64,000 nt of DNA from Methylomonas montana (GTDB lineage Bacteria > Pseudomonadota > Gammaproteobacteria > Methylococcales > Methylomonadaceae): positions 2,294,001 through 2,358,000 of the forward strand of contig NZ_CP129884.1 in NCBI RefSeq assembly GCF_030490285.1, in the 5' to 3' direction. This document shows positions 52,514 through 61,100 of this stretch, piece by piece. Within the stretch, counting starts at the first letter, position 1. Every line of letters begins with the position of its first letter. The notes below the pieces were generated by a model. The model did no database searches. It was given only the letters and a program-made list of their open reading frames with translations, and had not been told where the DNA came from. The translations under genes and the position numbers were made by a program.

Positions 52514-53887
52514 GTGGGTTCAAAAAAACAACTGATTGAGGATATAAAGTTTATTTTTGCAGAGTGTGAACGGTTGTGGGATCAGATTCAAAGCCAGGGT
52601 CTACTTAGCATATCCAAGGAAGATAGTTTTTGCGAAATACCTCATCCCAGTAATAATTCGGCAAAAATGCTCTGCGGCCGCGCCGCAAGTGAGCGATTAA
52701 TCCAATTAAGCAGTAATATTGCAAAACAACATGGATTAGAAAAGAAGATAAAGCCCGAAAAGTTCAGAGAAATATTTTCACGGATAATGGTAAATCGATT
52801 TCTTCGAGAAAAGAGGCCCATTAATACTAAAGAAGTTGACAAAGTTATAGCTTCTTCAGTTAAACAGGCAAGGACTCATTTAAAAAATGTTACTTATTTC
52901 ATCCCCTGTCATTTAATGCGAACTAAAGATCCTGAAGCATTAGTTATAGGGCCAATAAAGTTTCATAACAGAGCCAGTATTCGCCGGGTATTTCTGGATA
53001 AGTTACGCCAAAGTACTGAAGACAAAGGTCATGAAGATAATAAATATTCGCGTCGGCTGTTGAAGGATGCACTACGTTATTATCGTAAATTTCAATGGGT
53101 CACCGAAGTTGAAATTAAAGGCTATGACCGCGAAACGTCAGCCGAAATAGCAGAACAGGCTGTTACTTCCGCGCTCGATTGCTTACATCTGATGTTGGGC
53201 GCGGAATGGACAGATAAGATGCAAATACAAGGGCCGGCAATTTTCATGGATCGTCGAGCTAAATTGTATTTGTCCGATTCTAATGAACTGGAAGCATCGC
53301 TTTCATCGAGTGTGTTTGGGCAAGTTAATTTTACGGATGGCTGGTCTGAAGGATTGTCTTCCCCTGAGCACATCAATATATTGAATCTCTTTGGCGTAGC
53401 CTTGGAATTAGCAGTCGATCCTGCTCTAGCTAGACCGTTAAGCCAGCGATTCCTAGATGCTGCTCAGTGGTTTGGCGAAGCTTCTCGCGACAAAAGCCCA
53501 TCAACTCGCGTCGTCAAATATGTTACAGCCCTTGAGCGCATGGTGATGACTGAAGAGCAAGATGACATCTCAAGATTGGTTTCTGATCGTGTTTCTGCAT
53601 TTTGTTTCGACAAGCCTGAGGATCGTGAATCATGGCTAGCGAAGGTGAAGAAGACCTATGACTTACGTTCCAAGTTGGTTCATGGCAGTATTTCGCCTAG
53701 GTCGGATGAGGTTTGGCAGGGTGTTTATGTCGGAGCACAGTTGTGTGAAATCACTCTTCTGAGAGTGCTAAATGAATTTGGTGTTGATGGACTTAAAGAA
53801 GATAAATTTAGCTCAAGGCGTTTAGGTGAGTGGTTTAATAACGTGACTAATTGGGCCGATCGGCAACTTACGAAAATAGAGGAATAA
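52514..53887 (+). CDS. HEPN-domain protein (Apea-like), putative ribonuclease
   Basis: This 457-residue protein starts at GTG 52514, 22 bp after hsdS, in line with the hsd genes. The C-terminal ~130 residues form an Apea-like HEPN domain with the Rx4H catalytic motif R385-SKLV-H390 in YDLRSKLVHGSISP, preceded by the helix VKYVTALERMVMTEEQDD. The N-terminal two thirds have no recognised motif. HEPN proteins are often metal-independent RNases in abortive defence. It probably adds an RNA-cleaving arm to the restriction locus; that is inference. Confidence 0.75.
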   Translation: MGSKKQLIEDIKFIFAECERLWDQIQSQGLLSISKEDSFCEIPHPSNNSAKMLCGRAASERLIQLSSNIAKQHGLEKKIKPEKFREIFSRIMVNRFLREKRPINTKEVDKVIASSVKQARTHLKNVTYFIPCHLMRTKDPEALVIGPIKFHNRASIRRVFLDKLRQSTEDKGHEDNKYSRRLLKDALRYYRKFQWVTEVEIKGYDRETSAEIAEQAVTSALDCLHLMLGAEWTDKMQIQGPAIFMDRRAKLYLSDSNELEASLSSSVFGQVNFTDGWSEGLSSPEHINILNLFGVALELAVDPALARPLSQRFLDAAQWFGEASRDKSPSTRVVKYVTALERMVMTEEQDDISRLVSDRVSAFCFDKPEDRESWLAKVKKTYDLRSKLVHGSISPRSDEVWQGVYVGAQLCEITLLRVLNEFGVDGLKEDKFSSRRLGEWFNNVTNWADRQLTKIEE

Positions 53888-53889
53888 CC

Positions 53890-54117
53890 ATGCAAACAAT
53901 ACAAGTCCAATTACCCGATACCGTCAATATAGACGCCCAGGAAATTCAATTGCTGCTGGCGGGAAAGTTATATGAAAAAGGCCTATTGTCTATCGGTCAG
54001 GCGGCGCAAATGGCGGGCTTCACCAAACGCGCCTTCATGGAGCTACTAGGACATTATCAGGTATCGGTATTGAATTACCCTGCCGATGACATTGGGCGGG
54101 ATTTTGAAAATGCCTGA
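53890..54117 (+). CDS. UPF0175-family antitoxin
   Basis: This 75-residue protein starts at ATG 53890, with GAGG eight bases upstream, two bases after the HEPN gene stop. The sequence ends in a helix-turn-helix-like part (LSIGQAAQMAGFTKRAFMELLGHYQVSVLNYPADD) characteristic of UPF0175 proteins, which pair with DUF3368 PIN-like toxins. It overlaps the toxin gene by eight bases. Confidence 0.85.
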   Translation: MQTIQVQLPDTVNIDAQEIQLLLAGKLYEKGLLSIGQAAQMAGFTKRAFMELLGHYQVSVLNYPADDIGRDFENA

Positions 54118-54568
54118 AATCATTTCAAACACCAGTTGCCTGATCATTTTGGATAATATTGATCGGCTGGATATTCTGCAAAAGTTATATCAAACCATTC
54201 ATCTCACCGAGGAAGTGGCGCAGGAATTTGGCAAACCTTTGGCAAACTGGATGATGGTCGATGTCGTACAGGACAAAAATTATCTGCGGATTTTGAACGC
54301 CAGTGTCGATTTGGGCGAAGCCAGTACCATTGCTTTGGCGGTACAAATGCCGGGCGACTCAGTCATGATTCTGGACGATTTAAAAGCCAGAAAACTCGCT
54401 AAACAATTGGATCTCAAATATACCGGGTTGCTGGGCATTCTGCTCAAAGCCAAGCAACAAAAAATAATTGCATCGGTTTCCGATATTTTGGCCCAATTCC
54501 GGCAAGTCAATTTCAGATTCTCTGAAAAGCTGGAAACCGAGGTATTAAGACTAGCCGGTGAGCTTTAA
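54110..54568 (+). CDS. DUF3368-type PIN-like toxin
   Basis: This 152-residue PIN-like protein starts at ATG 54110, inside the antitoxin stop. It begins ISNTSCLIILDNIDRL, the usual N/D-TS-LI signature of DUF3368, with E45-like acidic positions in EEVAQEFG, GEASTIALA and MILDDLKARKLAKQLDL. It is full length. The pair forms the end of the hsd-HEPN gene run and is the third toxin-antitoxin module of the window. A 205-bp gap then leads to the druH-like gene. Confidence 0.85.
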   Translation: MPEIISNTSCLIILDNIDRLDILQKLYQTIHLTEEVAQEFGKPLANWMMVDVVQDKNYLRILNASVDLGEASTIALAVQMPGDSVMILDDLKARKLAKQLDLKYTGLLGILLKAKQQKIIASVSDILAQFRQVNFRFSEKLETEVLRLAGEL

Positions 54569-54682
54569 AACCAAGGCAATATAGTTCCTTGATTTGGAAA
54601 GCCTATGCTTGACCGTTGTATGACTGGGTTAATGCGATAAGTCTGCATTCTGGTGATAACGACATGATTTTTATGAATTAAA

Positions 54683-54698
54683 TGGACTCCAATTTGCT
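54683..54698 (+). promoter_or_regulatory. Candidate sigma-54 promoter upstream of the druH-like gene
   Basis: TGG (54683-54685) and TTGCT (54694-54698) place GG and GC exactly 10 bp apart; the -12 part is perfect but the -24 part keeps only TGG. Transcription would start near 54709, favouring the ATG at 54774 over the one at 54705. The weaker -24 box makes this less certain than the hsdR promoter. Confidence 0.45.
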
Positions 54699-54773
54699 TG
54701 ACTGATGCTTGATTGTGGGCAGCGTAAGCATACTGGGTTAATAAAATTTGGACTTAAATTACTAACGAAAAAC

Positions 54774-57700
54774 ATGCTTCCAAAAAATTGGCTAACAGAG
54801 TTTTTATCCTCCCGAAACATCCCCACGACCGATGCCCGTCCGCTTTATCGTTACCGAATGAACGATGATGAGTTCGTGTCGTTAAAATCAGCCTTAAGCA
54901 CTACTGCCTTATTCGGTATTGAAAACATTCATAAAGCAGCTGGTTGGAATGCCGCATTTGTGATTTACGCATCTGAGTGGTGGCGGCGGGAATACGATGG
55001 TAGTTCTTGGTCGTGGGAAAAGTTATTTGCTTCCTTCAATGCCGATGTCAAAGTTTTAGCAACTGGTCGACGTAATGTTTTGGTTGAAACCGGCTTGCGT
55101 TACTGGAGGCGACAGGTTCGAATTATCAATGGTAGCTCACGCTATCTTGGTACTATTGCCATTGAGGGCGGTTTGCCGCTTAATCAAATCACTAGCAAGT
55201 CTAATGATTGGCTGGGCCGGGTTTTCAGGCAAGTTATTCCGAAATATAGCCGGTTGCACCATACCGGTGTCAATGCGGAAAGCTTGATTGGCGAATGCGA
55301 TTACATCATTCCAAGAACCTATCAAAATGAACAAGTGTTTGCGATTCTTGGCGACATGGTTAAAACAGTTGTCGAGTTCAAGCAGAAATATGCATTGCAT
55401 GATTGTAATGATCCGATAACGGTTTTAGATCAAAAAAAGCCGACCTGGCGGGAAAACTTTCCATTGCCTATCGGAACGGAAGTGGGCCAGACCTTACTTT
55501 CCGACATGGTCTTGATTGCGGCTAAGGCATCTGATCAAAAGCCAAATCAACCGTTTCGTGGTATCCGCAAGCTGGGTGCTGACGGTGTATTACAGCTGCA
55601 TTTTGAACTTGCTGGTTTTGTTCCTCTGGACATACTTAACCTTGCTGAGCCCATTCCTTCAAGGCTGGATGTTGAGTTGGTCAGTAGCTGCGGCGCTGTG
55701 AAATCTTTGGGCGTAGCGTTAAAAACAACTTATCAAGGTAAGCCCTCCCTGCAAATACAACGCTGTGCCAGTATCATCAAAGGCGATCATGCGGCCTATG
55801 GCTATTGGTTGCGTTTAAGGCATTTATCCGCGTTTATCTACGAAGATGCGATTGCCGATTGCGAAGAACTTGATACAGAAGCACCATGGACATTTTGCCA
55901 GCAAAACGATGACTGGATTTTGGAGGGTATAGCCAGCATTAACACGCGCGCCAAGCAAGTCAGGATTCTTTATCCTTCTCAGCTTCGGTGCCATGAGAGC
56001 GAGAACGTTGTCCAGTTACAGTCTTCGACGCAAAATCACTTAATCGAAGCCAGCGGGATAATCCGGTTTTCTAATCATGACGGTGCTAATTTTGTCATTA
56101 AAACCGGGCAAGATGTTTCTGCTGATCGGTTTTATTTGCAAGGCAAGTTACTAGCATTTAACTCTCGCCCTATGCAGGTTTATCTGGGGCTACCGACGCT
56201 AGTTTGCGTGAATAATGAGAATGAAAGGCGCACAGAGATTCCTGCTTCTAAATTGGTTGCTCGATTAGCGAACACTCGAAATCCTTGGGCACCTGCATCT
56301 GAAATTCATCACGGCGTTCTCGAATTTCGTTATCAAGATAGCCAAGGCAATGTTCGGTTCCGAAAAAAATGCGCGATTTTGCCCGAAGATTTTTTGGTTC
56401 GATTCAAGCCATCGCCAAAATCCCTGGATGGCCGAATCTGCTTGGACAACGTCGGCGATGCTACGGTTATTTGTGGTCCAGGAATTCGACACACAATAAA
56501 TTCAGAAGCAAATGCTGTCTGTGTGGACTTGTTTGTTGAAAGCGCTCCGCCTGCTTATGTCGATTTGTCTTTATGTTGGCCGCGACAGCCAGAAATGCTA
56601 ACCGTCACGCTGCCATTTCCGGCGCGTGGTGGACAGATCATCAATGCAGAAGGGATTAAGCAATCATCTCGGCAACCTTTGTTCTTAGATCAGCTACACG
56701 GTTTTAGGCTTAGATTATTCAATGAAGTGCCAAATCAAAATCGGCATTTGCATATCGAATTAAGACTAAGAGACAGCACTTTGAGCGATGCTCGTGATTT
56801 GTATTTTCTCGACAAGGTGAAATTTAAAGGGGCTGTTATCGAAATAGCCTTGATCGACTATCAAGAATGGTTTCAATCATTCTTGGCGATTAGCAGAAAT
56901 CTGGACAGTAGTGTGTCATTTGCCGTTTATGAAAATGGCACGGAATTGCTTAAAGCTGAGGTATTTCGGTATCAATTCATGCTTCAGAGGGATTTGGCAT
57001 CAGGCAGTGTCGAACTGGACAGCATTGATCAGGCTTGCTTGGGTCATGATCAACTTTCAGGCATTGAATTAAAGGCAATGCGACTGGCTCAGCCCGAGCA
57101 AGCTCACATTTCGCTCGAAGCACAACAGTCGGAGGGGGCGCTGACTGGTCGTTGGTTTTTTTACCCAGAAAAACGTGATTTAGGGAGTTGGTTGATTTAT
57201 CCGACGGAGTCTTCTTCGGTATCACTTCGTCCTATTTTGTGGCACATCGGGGAACAAGCTGATGATTCTGAATTGTTCATCAATGGCGTAACAACGCTGC
57301 ATCGTGCTGTAACACTGGGTAAAGATTATCGGCAAGAAGCAATCCGTAACGTCCTAAAAACCATGTGTTCCGATTATGAGCACAGTGGTTGGAATTATTT
57401 AAGAAATCTTTGCAAATACTGCATGCATTTGCCATTGGCTAGCTTTGATGTTTGGACTATTTCAGTCACCAGTACTGAAGTTTTGGCCAATTTGGTTTTC
57501 CAAATGGATGAACGCTTTACCAAAAAGCTGGGTGAAGAACTGCCGGTTTTCTGGGAACTTATTCCGATTCAGGATTGGATAACGGCATTGCTCAATTATC
57601 AGGATTACCTGGGCAAAACAATAGATGATCCGGAAGATACGCAACTCATACTTGATAGTCGGATTAAACGTATTGCAAACCTCAATCAGTCGATGACGTT

Positions 57701-58127
57701 AATTTCTAGACTTCTTAAGCAAGAACTCTTCAACACCTCGGATCAAGAACTCAACGCCATGAAGGGTATTCCCTTTGATGTTGTAAAAAATATGATCCGA
57801 GATTCTCAGCAGGAATTGGATCGGCGACAAGCTGAAAGTCAATGGCCTGAGATGCTAAAGCCTGAAATTATGGCTAGATGGTTACAACTGGATAAATCGG
57901 CCCAGCGTTGGCTAAATTTTGAAAATATTACTGACCATCATCGAGCGGTTACGATTTTGCCCGTTCTATTAGCCATTTATTGTTCAACGCTTTCTGCGCC
58001 TGAAAATTGGCTTGGCGACTCCGTGAGAATATTTAAGATCAACCGACTCAAAGCATTTGACGAAGATTGGTTTTATGCAACGTTTTCGATTGTTCTGGCC
58101 TACTTATCCCAAAATTCCGCAAATTAA
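54774..58127 (+). CDS. DruH-like protein of a Druantia type III-like system
   Basis: This ~1117-residue protein starts at ATG 54774 (an upstream in-frame ATG at 54705 is less likely). It resembles large proteins of the STY4851/ECs_5259 type found before DUF1998 helicases. No enzymatic motif is visible; the N-terminus (LPKNWLTEFLSSRNIPTTDARPLYRYRM, then ASEWWRREYDG) is distinctive, the middle looks beta-rich, and the C-terminus is helical. The helicase gene starts two bases after its stop. Size, order and partner match Druantia type III, in which druH precedes druE. Identity as DruH rests on context and remembered family appearance. Confidence 0.6.
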   Translation: MLPKNWLTEFLSSRNIPTTDARPLYRYRMNDDEFVSLKSALSTTALFGIENIHKAAGWNAAFVIYASEWWRREYDGSSWSWEKLFASFNADVKVLATGRRNVLVETGLRYWRRQVRIINGSSRYLGTIAIEGGLPLNQITSKSNDWLGRVFRQVIPKYSRLHHTGVNAESLIGECDYIIPRTYQNEQVFAILGDMVKTVVEFKQKYALHDCNDPITVLDQKKPTWRENFPLPIGTEVGQTLLSDMVLIAAKASDQKPNQPFRGIRKLGADGVLQLHFELAGFVPLDILNLAEPIPSRLDVELVSSCGAVKSLGVALKTTYQGKPSLQIQRCASIIKGDHAAYGYWLRLRHLSAFIYEDAIADCEELDTEAPWTFCQQNDDWILEGIASINTRAKQVRILYPSQLRCHESENVVQLQSSTQNHLIEASGIIRFSNHDGANFVIKTGQDVSADRFYLQGKLLAFNSRPMQVYLGLPTLVCVNNENERRTEIPASKLVARLANTRNPWAPASEIHHGVLEFRYQDSQGNVRFRKKCAILPEDFLVRFKPSPKSLDGRICLDNVGDATVICGPGIRHTINSEANAVCVDLFVESAPPAYVDLSLCWPRQPEMLTVTLPFPARGGQIINAEGIKQSSRQPLFLDQLHGFRLRLFNEVPNQNRHLHIELRLRDSTLSDARDLYFLDKVKFKGAVIEIALIDYQEWFQSFLAISRNLDSSVSFAVYENGTELLKAEVFRYQFMLQRDLASGSVELDSIDQACLGHDQLSGIELKAMRLAQPEQAHISLEAQQSEGALTGRWFFYPEKRDLGSWLIYPTESSSVSLRPILWHIGEQADDSELFINGVTTLHRAVTLGKDYRQEAIRNVLKTMCSDYEHSGWNYLRNLCKYCMHLPLASFDVWTISVTSTEVLANLVFQMDERFTKKLGEELPVFWELIPIQDWITALLNYQDYLGKTIDDPEDTQLILDSRIKRIANLNQSMTLISRLLKQELFNTSDQELNAMKGIPFDVVKNMIRDSQQELDRRQAESQWPEMLKPEIMARWLQLDKSAQRWLNFENITDHHRAVTILPVLLAIYCSTLSAPENWLGDSVRIFKINRLKAFDEDWFYATFSIVLAYLSQNSAN

Positions 58128-58129
58128 TC

Positions 58130-61100
58130 ATGTTAAATTATTTTCAGCCGCTTATCCGGCAGTTGTCAGAACGCTCCGCAGAAGCCACTTTGAGTATTTT
58201 GGGAATTAGCCATCCTGAACTTCGGCAATTTCTTTCTGAGCAATTTAATCGACCGGTTGGCGATGCCAATAATTTTCTAGCCGACCCGGTTTTCGAGGCA
58301 ATTTTTGGATGGGAAGAAGCCAATATAACCATGGATAGATTGGCAGGATCATTGTTAGAAAGGTCCTTGCTCAATGCAATGGACAGCCCACCTTCTGATT
58401 TAAAAGATTATGCCTTTCGCAAGGAGTGGAAACCATATCAACATCAGCTAAAGGCATGGGAAAAACTATCACTGAGTAATCCTCAATCGATAGTGATTAC
58501 TAGTGGTACCGGCTCAGGTAAAACCGAGTGTTTTATGGTGCCGGTCATCAATGATTTAGTCCGCCAGTACCAAGCACGCAATCAATCTTTAGTGGGTGTT
58601 CAAGCGTTATTCATTTACCCACTAAATGCTTTGATTAACAGTCAACGTGATCGCTTACGCGCGTGGACGCATGCATTTGGGGATGGAGTGCGGTTTTGTC
58701 TTTATAACGGCAACACGCCGGAAAATGAAAAAGCGTCCAAGCAAGCTTCTAATCCGAATGAAGTGCTGTCACGTAATTTGCTGCGTAATGCTCCGCCACC
58801 GTTACTCGTGACCAATTCCACCATGTTGGAATACATGTTGGTCAGACAAGTGGACGCGCCCATCTTGGAAAAGTCACAGGGCAAGTTACGCTGGATCGTT
58901 CTCGATGAAGCGCATACCTATATAGGATCGCAAGCGGCTGAATTGTCGTTATTGTTGCGGCGGGTTTTGCATAGTTTTGGCGTTAAGCCCGAGGATGTTC
59001 GATTCGTCGCCACTTCGGCGACGATTGGGGATAAGGATAATGTTCCATTACAACGTTATTTAGCAGACTTGGCTGGTATCTCACCTGAACAGGTGACAGT
59101 GATTGGTGGAAACAGAAGTATTCCCCCTCTGAATAAGCCGAAAGGCAATTTTAAGCAAAACACACCGATCACAATGCTGGCCGAGATCGAACCTAATCAA
59201 TTAGTCTCCAAACAACGTTATCGGGCATTGGAAGACCATCCAACAAGCCGCAAGATGCGAGATGAGTTTGCTCGTAACTCAATTCCCAAAACCCTAGCTC
59301 AATTAAGCAGCGCGTTATTCAGCAATATTGAAGACATCAAAACCAGGCAGCAACAAACGTTAGCATGGTTGGATTTGTGCACTGGTACAGTGCTGCCGGA
59401 TAAAGACAATAAACCCAAACAACCATTTTTGCCCATCCGTTCGCACCTGTTTCATCAGGTAACTAATGGCCTTTGGTGTTGTGTGGATGCGAATTGCAGC
59501 CACAAACAAAATTCACCGTTAGCCGATAGTTGGCAGTTTGGGTATGTTTATAGCCAGCAACGGGAGCGTTGCGAATGTGGGGCGCCAGTCTACGAACTGG
59601 TGTTTTGCAATGACTGTAACAGTCCACATTTACAAGCGTTTCAGACCGATCAGGGGCAATTAATTCAAATTCCGAGGCAAACCATTGATGAATTTAGCCT
59701 TCATGTTGAGACCGACGGTGATGATGAAAATGACGAGGAGAAACCGTCTGAAAATAATACGGTAACGCAAAGCCAAATGGTCAATTTATCCGCTAGTCCA
59801 CATCAAGAATTTACCTATGATTTGGCGCTTTCCTTTGAGAATAAATTACTAGGCGACGATTCAGTCGAAGGTACAAGAATTCATGTCGTTGGGCAGGAAA
59901 ATGGGGAGCGTTGCGGTCAATGTGGCTACGTGCCCGATAGAGGCGAACACCATGTGTTTCGTAGGTGTTTGCTTGGTACGCCATTTTACGTGAGTAACAC
60001 GGTGCCAACGTTATTAGAGTTTTGCCAAGATGGTAAGAATCCGTTGGAAAGCCCTGGCCGTGGAAGGAGGTTGATTACATTTACCGACAGCCGTCAAGGA
60101 ACGGCCAGAATTGCGGTAAAGATTCAGCAAGATTCTGAAAGGAATCGGTTGAGGGGATTGGTATATGAGATGGTCGCCCGGCAAGGTGCTGACGACACAA
60201 GCGATCAACGTCAATCGCTTGAGAAGGAGCGAGATGATTTTCTAGCAAAAGCTGAAAAATTCAAAAAGATGGGTTTGTCAGAAGCCACTGATTTTTTAAA
60301 TTTCGCCGAGGAAAGGCAGCAACGTATTGACCAATTAGGTGAGATTAAGCCATTTACTTGGCAAGAAGCCATCGATACATTACAAGTAAGCAATGATATT
60401 TCCAAAGCAATGTTGGAATATTACCGTAGCTTGAATTCTGTTTTATTTGGTGAACATGGTGGAGAAAAAACGATAGCTGAAATGTTACTAATCAGAGAGT
60501 TTTATCATCGTCCCAAACGCCAAAATACGTTAGAAACTTTGGGTTTGGTTGCTGTTCAATATCCAGCCTTAGAGTCGATTAAGACTTTGCCACCAGAATT
60601 CAATAAATTCGGGTTAAACATCGATGACTGGAAGAACTTCTTAAAAATCAGTCTTGACTTCTTTGTTAGGTCAAATTTTGTTTCAGTCAAGAACGAATGG
60701 CTAAATTGGATAGGTGTTAGTATTTTTCCGAAAGTGTTATTGGCTCCCGATTCCAAAGAAGCCACTGGAAAACGCATAACCAAGTGGCCTTTAGTTAGAA
60801 AAGGCAGAAATCATCGTCTCATTCGTATTTTGGCACAGGCATTTAATCTGCGGCTAGATAATAACCTGAATGAGGATATTCTAAATCAGATTATGCGATC
60901 GGCATGGAAAGCGTTAACCCAAGAAAGCAAAATACTAACTCCAGTGTCGGGGCCATTAACTTATCAGATGAATTTGGATCAAATTGCGTTTTCGAGTATT
61001 GAAAATGCGTGGATTTGTCCCGTGACTCATCGCTTATTAGATACCACATTTAAAGGGATAACACCCTATTTACCTTATGAGGCAAATGAAAAAACTGCAG

